A stretch of DNA of 64,000 bases from Gilliamella sp. wkB112 (GCF_001690685.1 NZ_LZGL01000013.1:229118-293117), one strand, 5' to 3'; positions 37,571-48,633 are shown, numbered from the stretch's first letter. Numbers and translations: made by a program. The notes: generated from the sequence alone by a model not told the origin.

Positions 37571-37606
37571 AAGATGTTTCAGGAGTGCTATACGTTTAAG
37601 TATAAA
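37571..37606 (+). repeat. dispersed 36-bp intergenic element, best copy
   Basis: AAGATGTTTCAGGAGTG, then CTATACGTTTAAGTATAAA. The second part can pair as TATAC-GTTTAA-GTATA. It lies 12 bp beyond the stop of cydC and upstream of rsfS. Matching copies are at 22560 (reverse), 14862 and 54686. Confidence 0.85.
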
Positions 37607-37617
37607 TAAAGTCACAG

Positions 37618-39249
37618 TTATAACGAAATAATTCGATCAAACAATGGATTATTAGTTAAACGGTGAGTAACCATAAGCAGTGTTTTTCCGGTACAAGATT
37701 GTTTAATCAATTGGATGATTTGTTGTTCAGTTTGCTGATCAAGGCTTTCGGTTGGTTCATCCATAAGTATTAATGGTGAGTTATGTAGTAAAGCTCTGGC
37801 AATACCAATGCGACGAATTTCGCCTCCAGAGAGTTGGCGTCCACCTTGACCGAGAGGTAAATCCAATCCTTCAGGTGTAGTTAATAATTTGTCCAATTCT
37901 ACTTGATGTAAAACGTCGATTAATTGCTGGTCGCTAGCTTGTTGATTACCGATGTGTAAATTTTGTCGTAAACTAGCACTAAATATGGTGATAATTTGTG
38001 GTACTACAGCGATGGCTTGGCGTAAGGTTGCTTCGTCAAGTTGATTTATTGGGGTATCATTAAGATAAATATTGCCGGAATTGGGTTCCCAAGCACGATT
38101 AATCAAGCTTAATAAAGTCGATTTGCCACAACCAGTTTTACCAATTATGCCAAGATGTTCACCAGAAGCAATGGTTAACGAAAAATCGGTAATTATGGCG
38201 AATGGTTGATTAGGGTAACTGAAATTAACTTGTTCAAATTGCAATTTAGCTGAGCTTAAATCAATAGTTGGGCCTTGAGCCACAAATTTTATATCCGGTT
38301 TTTGATTGAAGATAGTCGTGATTCGTGTTGCCGAAGTTAACACTTGTCCTAAAAAAATAAACGCGCCAGGCAAAGGGGCTAAAATTTCAGCGCTAGCCAA
38401 GCAAACAAACACAAATAACGCCACTATAGGTGATAAGGTATACTGGGTAATCAACCACAAAACCAATAATGTTAAAAAGCCAACAATTAAAACCACTAAT
38501 GCACTCGATAACGCTATTAATGTTGATTGTCGTTGTTGATTATGTAACCACTTACTTTCAAGTTCATCCAATTTGCTGCGATAACGTGATTGTGCGGTAA
38601 ACAAAGTTAGTTCGGCCTGACCTTGAAGATAGTTGATTAATTGCAGACGATATTCACTTTGTTGTTGAGCCAACGTAATACCTAACTGTTTGCCGGTTTG
38701 ATAAAAAATAATCGGTACCGCTAGTAAACTAATGGTGAGCACAATGGTGATAATTAAAGCTACAGGTAAATTAATATTACTTAAACCGATAAATAGCAGC
38801 ATGATTATGATTAATGCTGTCACAATTGGTGAAAATAGCTTTAAATACAGGTGATCTAAAGCATCAATATCAACAATAAAGCGGTTAAGTAGATCGGCGC
38901 GTTGATATTGAGACAATTGCTTGGCACTAAGTGGCAAAATTTTTCTAAATGCTAAAGTTCTCAAGTAAGCAAGAATTTTAAAAGTGGCATCGTGATCGAC
39001 TAATCGTTCTAAATAACGTGCTGCGGTGCGAGTAATCGCGGCACCACGAACGCCAGCCGCGGGTAACATGTAATTAAATGTAAATAATCCAGCCACGCCA
39101 ACAAAAGCAGTAGAAGCCAAGAACCAACCAGATAATGATAATAGAAATAAACTGGCAAAAAGGGTAAGCATCGATAAAGATAAACCAAGTACAATCTGCC
39201 AAAAATAGTGCTTATACAGCGCAATATAAGGTCGCAATATTGTTAGCAT
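37618..39249 (-). CDS. cydC: CydC, heme/thiol ABC exporter subunit
   Basis: The ABC half-transporter that with CydD is required for cytochrome bd assembly and exports reductant (cysteine/glutathione) to the periplasm. An N-terminal six-helix membrane domain precedes the ATPase, with Walker A 'GIIGKTGCGKSTLLSLI' (about 362) and signature 'LSGGEIRRIGIARALL' (about 468), then 'LILMDEPTESLDQQT'. It is 543 residues long. The ATG overlaps the end of cydD, with AAGGAGG inside cydD. Confidence 0.92.
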   Translation of the reverse strand: MLTILRPYIALYKHYFWQIVLGLSLSMLTLFASLFLLSLSGWFLASTAFVGVAGLFTFNYMLPAAGVRGAAITRTAARYLERLVDHDATFKILAYLRTLAFRKILPLSAKQLSQYQRADLLNRFIVDIDALDHLYLKLFSPIVTALIIIMLLFIGLSNINLPVALIITIVLTISLLAVPIIFYQTGKQLGITLAQQQSEYRLQLINYLQGQAELTLFTAQSRYRSKLDELESKWLHNQQRQSTLIALSSALVVLIVGFLTLLVLWLITQYTLSPIVALFVFVCLASAEILAPLPGAFIFLGQVLTSATRITTIFNQKPDIKFVAQGPTIDLSSAKLQFEQVNFSYPNQPFAIITDFSLTIASGEHLGIIGKTGCGKSTLLSLINRAWEPNSGNIYLNDTPINQLDEATLRQAIAVVPQIITIFSASLRQNLHIGNQQASDQQLIDVLHQVELDKLLTTPEGLDLPLGQGGRQLSGGEIRRIGIARALLHNSPLILMDEPTESLDQQTEQQIIQLIKQSCTGKTLLMVTHRLTNNPLFDRIISL

Positions 39250-40958
39250 GAAACCTCCTTGACGTTACGATGTAGTTTACCTTTAGCCAGTTGCCACACT
39301 TGATCAAATTGCTGCATATTATCAACTTGATGCGTGATAGTAATGCTATTTTCGGCAATATGATATTGCTCAATATTTTCGATGGTTTGTTTATCTAAGC
39401 TGGCAGTTGGTTCATCAAGAATTAATAATTGGCAAGATTTTAACATGGCCCGAGCTAAAGCTACGCGTTGTGCTTGCCCAACAGATAATCGTACGGCATC
39501 TTCACCTACTTGAGTATCAAGACCTTGCGGTAATTTAGCAATTACTTCGGTTAATTGTGCTTTAGCTATCACCGACCAAAGTTCGTCATTAGTGGCATTA
39601 GGCTTACCTAATAATATATTTTCCCGAATTGAACTGTTAATAAGATATGGTGTTTGTCCAATCCAACTGATTTGTTGTTGCCAATAAGTAAGATCTAATT
39701 GATTAAATTCAACACCATTGATTTTGAGTGATCCTTGATAGGGTAAAAAACCTAGTAACACATTCATTAATGAGGTTTTACCTTCACCACTAGTACCAAT
39801 AAGTGCTAATTGGAACGGGGCTTCTAAAGTAAAAGATAAAGGACCGACTATAGGTTGTTGTTCAATCGACAACACCATTAAATCTTGAGCCTCAATAGTT
39901 TGTAAAGGAGTGCTAAGTTGGCAACCAGTACTAGCTTGTTCTATCTTCGGGAATGGTGATTGTTTATTTAAAAAAGCTTCAATGTTATCGGCGGCGGCAA
40001 TGGCTTCGGCTTTAGCGTGGTAGTAGGTGCCTAAATCACGTAATGGTTGAAAAAATTCTGGTGCTAATATTAAGGCAAAAAAACCAGCAAAAAGGGTAAC
40101 TATGCCGTTATAAGATCCAAAATGAAATTCACCTAAATATGAGAATCCAAAGTACACCGCAACCACGGCGATGGAAATTGAAGTAAAAAATTCCAATACC
40201 GCCGAAGACAAAAATGCCATTCGTAAGACTTGCATGGTTTTAATACGAAAATCTTCTGATGCTTGTTGGATTTCTTGTGCTTGTTGTTCACCTTGATCAA
40301 ATAAGCGGATGGTATTGAGTCCTTTTAAGCGGTCCAAAAAATGACCACTTAAATAAGCCAGTGCTTTAAAATGACGACGATTAATATCAGCCGCCCCCAT
40401 ACCGACTAAAATCATAAAAATAGGAATTAGCGGAGCAGTGCAGAGCAAAATTAATGCAGCGGTCCAGTTAAATGGTAAAATCGCTATACAGATTAAAATC
40501 GGCACCATACTAGCCAAGCGCATTTGTGGTAGATAGTGAGCATAAAAATTTTGTAAATTATCAACTTGCTCAATTAGCAAGGTGCTCCATGCACCGATCG
40601 TGCTTTGATTTAAAGCCGACGGCCCCAAGAATTCCAATTGATTAATTAATTGATGACGAATTTGCTGACGGACTTTATTACCCATAGCAAAGTTAATTTT
40701 TTCACGTATGTAAATTAAGCCAGCCCGAGCTATTAATACCGCAATTAATCCTAAGAAGTAAGCAACAACATCAGTAAAATTTTGCTGTTCAATGATTAAT
40801 TCTTGCAAAATTATAGCCAATAATGCAGCTTGTAAGATTACTAAAATGGTCAAGGCAAAGCCTGTTAAAGTAGAAATCCGCAAATCAGTTTTATATAATT
40901 TTGCGTATTGCTTTAACCAACCAAGTAAATAGGTTTGCCGATTTTTATCTAATGACAT
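39243..40958 (-). CDS. cydD: CydD, heme/thiol ABC exporter subunit
   Basis: The partner of CydC. Its 571 residues comprise a membrane domain (1-330) and an ATPase with 'LIGTSGEGKTSLMNVLLG' (about 373), the CydD-specific signature 'LSVGQAQRVALARAML' and 'LLILDEPTASLDKQT'. It lies 15 bp after trxB, giving the trxB-cydD-cydC order also seen in enterobacteria. The grouping ties thioredoxin reductase to periplasmic redox balance. Confidence 0.93.
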   Translation of the reverse strand: MSLDKNRQTYLLGWLKQYAKLYKTDLRISTLTGFALTILVILQAALLAIILQELIIEQQNFTDVVAYFLGLIAVLIARAGLIYIREKINFAMGNKVRQQIRHQLINQLEFLGPSALNQSTIGAWSTLLIEQVDNLQNFYAHYLPQMRLASMVPILICIAILPFNWTAALILLCTAPLIPIFMILVGMGAADINRRHFKALAYLSGHFLDRLKGLNTIRLFDQGEQQAQEIQQASEDFRIKTMQVLRMAFLSSAVLEFFTSISIAVVAVYFGFSYLGEFHFGSYNGIVTLFAGFFALILAPEFFQPLRDLGTYYHAKAEAIAAADNIEAFLNKQSPFPKIEQASTGCQLSTPLQTIEAQDLMVLSIEQQPIVGPLSFTLEAPFQLALIGTSGEGKTSLMNVLLGFLPYQGSLKINGVEFNQLDLTYWQQQISWIGQTPYLINSSIRENILLGKPNATNDELWSVIAKAQLTEVIAKLPQGLDTQVGEDAVRLSVGQAQRVALARAMLKSCQLLILDEPTASLDKQTIENIEQYHIAENSITITHQVDNMQQFDQVWQLAKGKLHRNVKEVSC

Positions 40959-40973
40959 GGATATATTGGCTAC

Positions 40974-42323
<1,350 letters not shown>

Positions 42324-42509
42324 ATGAACAATCCTTCAAAAGAAAAAGTAGAGGAAGTACTTCGAAAAATTAATTGGGCGCAAGAGATTTTAAATTCTGT
42401 ACAACAGAATGTAAATGATCCCCAAATTGGCAATGTGCTTTCTGGTATTGCGTTTATTATGAATTCAGCTTCAATAGATGCTGAAACGTTATATCAATTG
42501 ATTAAGTAA
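42324..42509 (+). CDS. small hypothetical protein (61 residues)
   Basis: An acidic, helical 61-residue protein without signal or membrane segment ('EKVEEVLRKINWAQEIL', 'GNVLSGIAFIMNSASI'). ATG at 42324 has a good GAGAGATAAG leader, and a strong terminator hairpin follows 22 bp after the stop. The gene therefore looks like a complete, independently transcribed unit. I do not recognise the family. Confidence 0.65.
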   Translation: MNNPSKEKVEEVLRKINWAQEILNSVQQNVNDPQIGNVLSGIAFIMNSASIDAETLYQLIK

Positions 42510-42531
42510 AGGGAAATCCTTTTTTATCAAT

Positions 42532-42561
42532 ATATTCCGTCACCCATGGGTGACGGAATAT
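42532..42561. terminator. bidirectional terminator, 30-bp perfect palindrome
   Basis: A perfect palindrome centred at 42546/42547 (core CCGTCACCCATGGGTGACGG) lies between the converging small gene and nitroreductase gene, with T-rich DNA on both sides. Confidence 0.85.
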
Positions 42562-42567
42562 TATTGT

Positions 42568-43230
42568 TTAATTAGATTCAGTTAAATAAGTGGTAACATC
42601 TGTTAGTGGCCAACGGGTATGCGAACCAGGTTCATTAACTCGATAGCCAAAAGCCAAGCAAAGTCCTACCCCAAATGTTTCCTTACTAAATGATGCTATA
42701 TTATTTTCTAATATCTGAATGAGTTTGCTGTGTTCAAACCCACCAATTGTACAAGAATCAATTCCTCGGTAAGCTGCGGCTGTCATCATATTGGCACTGG
42801 CAATATAACCTTGCATTTCTGACCAATGGTTGATACTTAGTCCCTCAGCTAAACCTTGTTGATAAAAATTAATAAATGCTTGGCAGGCAATATCAATAGC
42901 AGTTTGATCTGTAGCATCGGGTAAAGTGCGCGCAATAGTGCGGCGTAAATAGTCACTTTGTAAAGTAAAATTATTGGCTTTACGATAAAGGACTATCACA
43001 AAATGTGAACAGCTAGTTACTTGTTCTTGATTATAGCAAGCAGTACGTAACTGTTTTTTTAGCTCATTATTATTAACCACAATAAAATGCCAAGGTTCCA
43101 TACCAAAAGAAGATGGTGATAGTCGACCAGCTTCTAATATATATTCAATATCTTGTTGATTAATTTTTTGAGTGTCGTCAAATTTTTTACATGCATGCCG
43201 AAAATCGAATGCTTGGGCTAATTTATCCAT
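42568..43230 (-). CDS. NAD(P)H-dependent nitroreductase family oxidoreductase
   Basis: An FMN-dependent oxidoreductase of the NfsB/nitroreductase family, 220 residues. 'FDFRHACKKFDDTQKI' (about 6-22) and 'RLSPSSFGMEPWHFIVV' (about 35-52) are FMN-binding segments. 'AYRGIDSCTIGGFEHSKLIQ' (about 160) and 'GVGLCLAFGYR' complete the pattern. The frame opens at 43257, but AGGAGA lies directly before ATG at 43230, so I start there. It follows the AmpG-like gene by eight bases. Confidence 0.88.
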   Translation of the reverse strand: MDKLAQAFDFRHACKKFDDTQKINQQDIEYILEAGRLSPSSFGMEPWHFIVVNNNELKKQLRTACYNQEQVTSCSHFVIVLYRKANNFTLQSDYLRRTIARTLPDATDQTAIDIACQAFINFYQQGLAEGLSINHWSEMQGYIASANMMTAAAYRGIDSCTIGGFEHSKLIQILENNIASFSKETFGVGLCLAFGYRVNEPGSHTRWPLTDVTTYLTESN

Positions 43231-43238
43231 ATTTTCTC

Positions 43239-44489
43239 CTAAGATTTTGTACTCCATGGCGCTACTTTAACGAGTAATAACATACCAGGAATAGCTAAAA
43301 TAAAACATAACCAAAAGAAATTTGTCCAACCTAAATAGGCAGTGAGAATTCCTGACATGGAATTAATAAGTGTCCTTGGAATAGCTGAAAAACCAGTCAA
43401 TAAAGCAAATTGAGTTGCAGTAAATAATGGGCTAGTGTTTTTTGAAATATAGGTAACCAAAGCAGTAGCTCCCATCCCAACACCAATGGATTCACAACTG
43501 ATTACTGTGGCGAGTATAATTAATTGGATATAACTAATAGAAGGGAAAGGCCCTTCGTAAGATAGAAACACGAAACCTAAAATAGAAAACATTTGTACAA
43601 AACCGGAGATCCATAATGAACGGTTTAATCCGTATTTAGAAATGATAACTCCTCCGAGTAGTGCTCCTAATAAACTAGGCCAGACTACAGCATTTTTGGC
43701 TACAGTGCCAATATGCCTCATTTCATAATTCATATCTAAATAAAAAGGCGTTGCTAGTGAGGTGGCCAGGCTATCTCCAAGTTTATACAGAGCAACAAAA
43801 GCTAAGATAAATAATGCATTAGTTAGCGTTAATCGACTAATGAACTCGTTAATAGCTTGCTTAAAAACTGATTTTTTAGTTTGAATCACATTGTTGTGGT
43901 TTGGTTCTTGTAACATTATTGTAATAATTAGCATTGGGATGATAAATGCTGCGGTGAAAGCAAATACTTCTATCCAAGACAAATAGTCAGCTAGAATAAG
44001 TGATAACCCTCCGGGTATAAATCCGGCTATACGATAGATATTAATATGTATACTATTTCCACTACCTAGTTCATCATCGCTCAAAATTTCTCTTCGATAG
44101 GCATCGATAGCAATATCTTGGGTAGCTGAAATAAAAGCAGTTAACAAACTAAAAAATACAATCAACGTAATATTGTTGCTGGGGGTTAGAAAACCATACA
44201 TGGGCATAATAATTAACAGCCCAAGTTGGGTTAAAAGTAGCCAACCTTTGCGGTATCCTAATGATAAAGGCGATATGCGATCTAATAAAGGTGACCAAAG
44301 AAATTTAAATAAGTAGGGGACTTGAGTTAATGTGAAGGCGCCAATAGTTTTTATATCTACGCCACCGACCTTTAACCATGCAGGAATTAATTGAATAATA
44401 AAGAAAAATGGTAATCCTGAACAAAATCCGGTATAGACACATAACAACATTTTTCTATTAAAAAAAGAAAGAATTAATTTTTTATTCAT
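43239..44489 (-). CDS. AmpG-like MFS muropeptide permease
   Basis: A 416-residue, twelve-helix major facilitator protein. 'GFCSGLPFFFIIQLIPAWLK' (about 18-40), 'KTIGAFTLTQVPYLFKFLWS', 'PLLDRISP' and 'ATQDIAIDAYRREIL' (about 125) follow the AmpG pattern of cell-wall muropeptide importers. It is shorter than E. coli AmpG (491) because it lacks the C-terminal extra helices. Co-transcribed with the nitroreductase. mltB, which releases muropeptides, lies 1.3 kb away on the other strand. Confidence 0.78.
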   Translation of the reverse strand: MNKKLILSFFNRKMLLCVYTGFCSGLPFFFIIQLIPAWLKVGGVDIKTIGAFTLTQVPYLFKFLWSPLLDRISPLSLGYRKGWLLLTQLGLLIIMPMYGFLTPSNNITLIVFFSLLTAFISATQDIAIDAYRREILSDDELGSGNSIHINIYRIAGFIPGGLSLILADYLSWIEVFAFTAAFIIPMLIITIMLQEPNHNNVIQTKKSVFKQAINEFISRLTLTNALFILAFVALYKLGDSLATSLATPFYLDMNYEMRHIGTVAKNAVVWPSLLGALLGGVIISKYGLNRSLWISGFVQMFSILGFVFLSYEGPFPSISYIQLIILATVISCESIGVGMGATALVTYISKNTSPLFTATQFALLTGFSAIPRTLINSMSGILTAYLGWTNFFWLCFILAIPGMLLLVKVAPWSTKS

Positions 44490-44711
44490 TATTTAACAAT
44501 ATTGGTCAGTTTTTTAGCAAAGTGCTATCATAGCATACCAGAAAAAAAATAATCGTTAAAACCAGTATACCTTTTAGTAAAAAACATCAATGATTTATCT
44601 ATTGATAATAGATGTTAGTTCATGTCAAAAATTTTTAATAATATTAACAAGTAATAAAGTTTAGTTGAAATTAATTAGCTATTAATAAATAAGCAAAAGG
44701 GGTGTTGCAGA

Positions 44712-45713
44712 ATGAAGAGTTCTATGAAAGTTGCTGTATTTAGTAGTAAACATTACGATAAAGAACATCTAGAAATCGCCAATAAAAAATTTGGTTTCGA
44801 TATGGAATATTATGAACATAAACTCAGTCATAAAACAGCCGTAACTGCACAAGGGTTTGACGCCGTTTGCGTGTTTGTAAATGATGAAGTCGATAAAAAA
44901 GTCTTAAAAATTTTAGCTAATTGTGGTGTCAAAATTTTAGCTTTACGCTGTGCCGGCTTTGATAATGTTGATTTGACTGAGGCTAAAAAATTAGGCATAG
45001 CTGTGGTGCGTGTACCCGCTTATTCACCCGAGGCTGTTGCTGAACATGCAGTAGCATTAATGATGACTTTAAACCGTCGTACACATAAGGCTTATCAACG
45101 TACCCGCGATGCTAACTTTTCACTTGATGGTTTGACCGGATTTAATATGCATAATCGTACTGCTGGGGTGATTGGTACAGGGAAAATAGGTCAAGCGGTG
45201 ATTCGTATTCTTAAAGGTTTTGGTATGCATATTTTAGCTTATGATCCTTATCCAAATGATACTGTGGTTGAACTAGGTGGCCGATATGTGGAACTGGATG
45301 AGCTTTACGCTAAATCAGATGTGATTACTCTGCATTGCCCAATGACTCCAGAAAATTATCACCTACTTAATAAAGATTCATTTGGCAAAATGAAAAATGG
45401 CGTGATGATTATTAATACTAGTCGCGGAGCTTTGCTTGATGCCACTGCAGCCATTGAGGCATTAAAACAGACTAAAATCGGTTCGTTAGGTATGGATGTT
45501 TACGAAAACGAACGTGACTTATTTTTTGAAGATAAATCCAATGATGTGATTTTAGATGATGTTTTTCGTCGTTTATCGTCATGTCATAATGTGATTTTTA
45601 CAGGCCATCAAGCCTTTTTAACCCAAGAAGCTTTATTAAATATTTCAGAAACGACTTTGACTAATATTAAGCAAATAGCCGAAGGGCAAGAATGTCCTAA
45701 TATTGTCAAATAA
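44712..45713 (+). CDS. ldhA: D-lactate dehydrogenase (fermentative)
   Basis: Reduces pyruvate to D-lactate with NADH in fermentation. The NAD-binding loop is 'AGVIGTGKIGQAVIRILKGF' (about 150-170). Catalytic Arg, Glu and His are in 'INTSRGALLD' (about 235), 'MDVYENERDLFFED' (about 262) and 'IFTGHQAFLTQEAL' (about 296). At 333 residues it is close to E. coli LdhA (329). AAGGGG lies nine bases before the ATG. Confidence 0.95.
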   Translation: MKSSMKVAVFSSKHYDKEHLEIANKKFGFDMEYYEHKLSHKTAVTAQGFDAVCVFVNDEVDKKVLKILANCGVKILALRCAGFDNVDLTEAKKLGIAVVRVPAYSPEAVAEHAVALMMTLNRRTHKAYQRTRDANFSLDGLTGFNMHNRTAGVIGTGKIGQAVIRILKGFGMHILAYDPYPNDTVVELGGRYVELDELYAKSDVITLHCPMTPENYHLLNKDSFGKMKNGVMIINTSRGALLDATAAIEALKQTKIGSLGMDVYENERDLFFEDKSNDVILDDVFRRLSSCHNVIFTGHQAFLTQEALLNISETTLTNIKQIAEGQECPNIVK

Positions 45714-45771
45714 TCTGCAATTTTTAATAAACTGTTTATTTTTTAATTAACTATAATATGGATATTTTTTT

Positions 45772-46845
45772 ATGCAGCGTATTGTTATTTTTATTAGTGT
45801 GATAGTGTTATTGACGGCCTGTAGTAGTGAGCGTCCTTCATATACACCTATGGAAAAGCATCGAGGGCACACCAATGTTAAAGGTGGTGTTTATCTTGAA
45901 CATGATCATGATCAAACTGAAGCTAGTAAAGTTCCATTGGCGGTAGATAAAGAAAAATTCATTGATAGAATGGTTAGTAAACATGGCTTTAATCGTCCTC
46001 AATTACGTGAAGTGCTGGCACAAACCAACAAACTTGATTGGGTAATTAATTTGATGGATAAACAAGCACCTAAAACCGGCACATCTACTGTACCAAATGG
46101 TGCTTGGATCCGTTATAAAAATAAATTTATTACTCCAAGTAATCTGCCAAAAGGTGTTGATTTCTGGAATAAATATCAAAGTGAATTACAACGGGCCTAT
46201 AAAGAATATGGTGTACCGCCAGAAATCATCGTCGGAATTATTGGTGTTGAAACCGGCTGGGGGCGTGTCATGGGGAAAACTAAAATTATTGATGCGTTAT
46301 CAACATTGGCCTTTTATTACCCAAGACGATCAGAATATTTTTCGAATGAGCTAGAGGACTTTTTAGTTATGGCTCGTGATGAAGGGGTGGATCCTTTTGA
46401 TTTATCAGGATCTTTTGCCGGTGCTATGGGCTATGGACAATTTATGCCATCCGCATTCAGAAATTATGCAGTTGATTTTAATCATGATGGTCATGTGGAC
46501 TTATGGGACCCCGTGGATGCAATTGGCAGCGTAGCTAACTACTTTAAAGCTCATGGTTGGCAACGTGACAAAAAAGTTGCCGTTATGGCTGATGGTCAAG
46601 CGTCTGCATTAGATAATGGCTTTAGTACTAAATATTCGGTCGAAACTTTAGCTAAAGCTGGGTTAAAACCACAAAGTTCTTTAGATGGTTATCATGAAGT
46701 AAGCTTATTGCGATTAGATATGGGCGATCGTTATCAGTTTTGGTATGGATTACCAAACTTTTATGTGATCACGCGCTATAATCATAGTACTCATTATGCT
46801 ATGGCGGTTTGGCAGTTGGGATTGGCAGTAAAAGATGCTAGATAA
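45772..46845 (+). CDS. mltB: membrane-bound lytic murein transglycosylase B
   Basis: A lipoprotein enzyme that cleaves peptidoglycan to 1,6-anhydro muropeptides. The lipobox 'VLLTACSSE' puts the lipidated cysteine near residue 17. The catalytic Glu is in 'IIGVETGWGRVMGK' (about 162). 'GAMGYGQFMPSAFRNYAVDF' and 'DLWDPVDAIGSVANYFKAHG' are signature segments. At 357 residues it is near the E. coli 361. A hairpin terminator follows. Confidence 0.95.
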   Translation: MQRIVIFISVIVLLTACSSERPSYTPMEKHRGHTNVKGGVYLEHDHDQTEASKVPLAVDKEKFIDRMVSKHGFNRPQLREVLAQTNKLDWVINLMDKQAPKTGTSTVPNGAWIRYKNKFITPSNLPKGVDFWNKYQSELQRAYKEYGVPPEIIVGIIGVETGWGRVMGKTKIIDALSTLAFYYPRRSEYFSNELEDFLVMARDEGVDPFDLSGSFAGAMGYGQFMPSAFRNYAVDFNHDGHVDLWDPVDAIGSVANYFKAHGWQRDKKVAVMADGQASALDNGFSTKYSVETLAKAGLKPQSSLDGYHEVSLLRLDMGDRYQFWYGLPNFYVITRYNHSTHYAMAVWQLGLAVKDAR

Positions 46846-46880
46846 TGATTAGTTAAATAACTACATAGTAAAGAATCATT

Positions 46881-46905
46881 AAAGGTCGCACAGGTTGTGA
46901 CCTTT
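46881..46905 (+). terminator. terminator after mltB
   Basis: A 10-bp stem (AAAGGTCGCA at 46881-46890, TGTGACCTTT at 46896-46905, one G-T wobble) with a 5-base loop and a short T-rich tail, 35 bp after the stop. Confidence 0.75.
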
Positions 46906-46965
46906 GTGATTTAGCAAGTGGTAAATAATACTGTCCTGCTGAGTGAATCGTGATACTGCTTGTGA

Positions 46966-47772
46966 CTAAGAAATTATTAGTTTTAATGCAATAAATAATA
47001 AAAAGACGCCGAAAAATTTAATTAATTTATTTATTGATAATTTTTGTGCGATCTGAACGCCCACTTTAGCCATTGGCATGCTTGCTAACATGATGGTAAA
47101 TATTGCTGGCAAATAAACAAAACCAAGACTATATTCAGGCAAATCTTTAATATTCCAACCCGCAATGATATAGCCTATTGTGCCACCAATCGCTACAGGT
47201 AAGGTGAAGGCCGCTGAGGTACCAATCGCTTTGCGCATGTTAATTCCACATTTTTTTAAAAAAGGCACGACTAAAACACCACCGCCAACGCCAACTAATA
47301 CAGCAAAAAAACCAATTAGAGCTCCAACTAAAACATAAATACTGTTGTTTAATGAAGAAGGAATAGATGGTTGTTCTTTGGAGACTTTGTCGGTTTTGAA
47401 AATAAATTTGCAACCAGTATAAATAAGAAACACAATAAAAATCCATTTTAACCATACTCCCGGAATATATGGGGTAATGTAGGCACCACCAATAGTACCG
47501 ATAATGCACCCTAACACCATTTTTTTTAAGATCGACCATTCTATATTATGATTTTTATTTTGCATCCAACTTGATGATAGGCTGGTACCAATGATTGTAG
47601 CCAAGGATGAAGCAACGGCAATATGATTGGTCCAATGACCGCCGGGATAAAAATGATCTAATGTAAATATCAAAGCAGGGACAATTAAAGCACCACCACC
47701 AATACCAAACATACCGGCTAAAAGACCAGCACCTACACCTACACAAATCAAAAGCAAAAGTTCAAGGAACAT
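46966..47772 (-). CDS. TSUP/TauE-SafE family permease
   Basis: A 268-residue inner-membrane protein with about eight helices. 'GAGLLAGMFGIGGGALIVPA' (about 14-33) and the second half's 'FFAVLVGVGGGVLVVPFLK' (about 160-178) are the paired glycine-rich motifs of TSUP transporters, which move sulfite, sulfoacetate or other organosulfur anions. The substrate cannot be told from sequence. It converges with mltB and has no metabolic gene beside it. Confidence 0.85.
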   Translation of the reverse strand: MFLELLLLICVGVGAGLLAGMFGIGGGALIVPALIFTLDHFYPGGHWTNHIAVASSLATIIGTSLSSSWMQNKNHNIEWSILKKMVLGCIIGTIGGAYITPYIPGVWLKWIFIVFLIYTGCKFIFKTDKVSKEQPSIPSSLNNSIYVLVGALIGFFAVLVGVGGGVLVVPFLKKCGINMRKAIGTSAAFTLPVAIGGTIGYIIAGWNIKDLPEYSLGFVYLPAIFTIMLASMPMAKVGVQIAQKLSINKLIKFFGVFLLFIALKLIIS

Positions 47773-47983
47773 CGACTAAGTTAGACTTTTAAGAAAAGTT
47801 ACATTGATTGTACAACTGAAAAATTAATTAAGCTACGAATTAATAGTAATTTTCAATTAGGTGAATTTTTTAAGCCTTTTACATTTAAGTTTATGTTTTA
47901 ATGAAAAAAAACTGATATACGTGACACCGTAATTAAAATATTTTATATTATGGCGAATTTTTTACATTACGAACTAGCCTAAT

Positions 47984-48601
47984 ATGTTTGCAGAAATAAT
48001 TAGTGGGGCAATGATTTCAGGAAGTTTAATAATTGCCATTGGAGCACAAAATCTATTTGTGTTGAAACAAGGATTGTTAAAAAATCACATCTTTTTTGTA
48101 TCAGCTATCTGTTTTATTTGTGATTTCATTTTGATGACCATTGGGGTATTAGGTATTGGTACCTTTATAAGTAATAATCCTTTAATTACTAATATATTAG
48201 CAATATTAGGGGCATTATTTTTAATATGGTATGGAATCGGTGCTTTTAAGAGTGCTATTCAAGGAACCAGTAGTTTGCAAGTTGACTCCCAAGATCCTCA
48301 AAATAAGCGCTTGCTCAATGTGATTTTTTCAACTTTGGCAGTTACTTTGCTCAATCCGCATGTATATTTGGATACCGTAGTTATTGTTGGAGGTATTGCT
48401 GGTACCTTAACTAATCAACAAAAATTAGCTTTTTTGATTGGTGCTATTTGTGTTTCATTTATTTGGTTTTTCGGCATTGGTTATGGGGCGAGGTTATTCA
48501 CACCATTATTTAAACAAAAAAGGATGTGGGTTATTTTAGACGGTTTAGTTGGTTTAGTTATGTTTTACATTGCTTACCGATTAGTTGCATTTGTAGTATA
48601 G
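47984..48601 (+). CDS. LysE/ArgO family amino acid exporter
   Basis: A 205-residue, six-helix exporter. 'SGAMISGSLIIAIGAQNLFVLKQGLLK' begins with the LysE G-x-Q-N-x-F/L motif (GAQNLFV, about 22-28). 'TLAVTLLNPHVYLDTVVIVGG' (about 118-138) is the second conserved helix, with the Asn-Pro-His run of ArgO/LysE. It probably exports arginine or lysine. A terminator hairpin follows at once. Confidence 0.88.
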   Translation: MFAEIISGAMISGSLIIAIGAQNLFVLKQGLLKNHIFFVSAICFICDFILMTIGVLGIGTFISNNPLITNILAILGALFLIWYGIGAFKSAIQGTSSLQVDSQDPQNKRLLNVIFSTLAVTLLNPHVYLDTVVIVGGIAGTLTNQQKLAFLIGAICVSFIWFFGIGYGARLFTPLFKQKRMWVILDGLVGLVMFYIAYRLVAFVV

Positions 48602-48609
48602 GGATAGTT

Positions 48610-48633
48610 AACATCAACCTATTGGTTGATGTT
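48610..48633. terminator. terminator between the LysE and Sel1 genes
   Basis: A perfect 10-bp stem AACATCAACC/GGTTGATGTT closes a TATT loop. A T5 run follows 13 bases later. It separates two converging genes. Confidence 0.75.

Noticed and set aside
47240..47746. Two leftward frames rich in Trp and Cys within the TSUP permease
   Set aside because: These are out-of-frame readings of glycine-rich transporter motifs.
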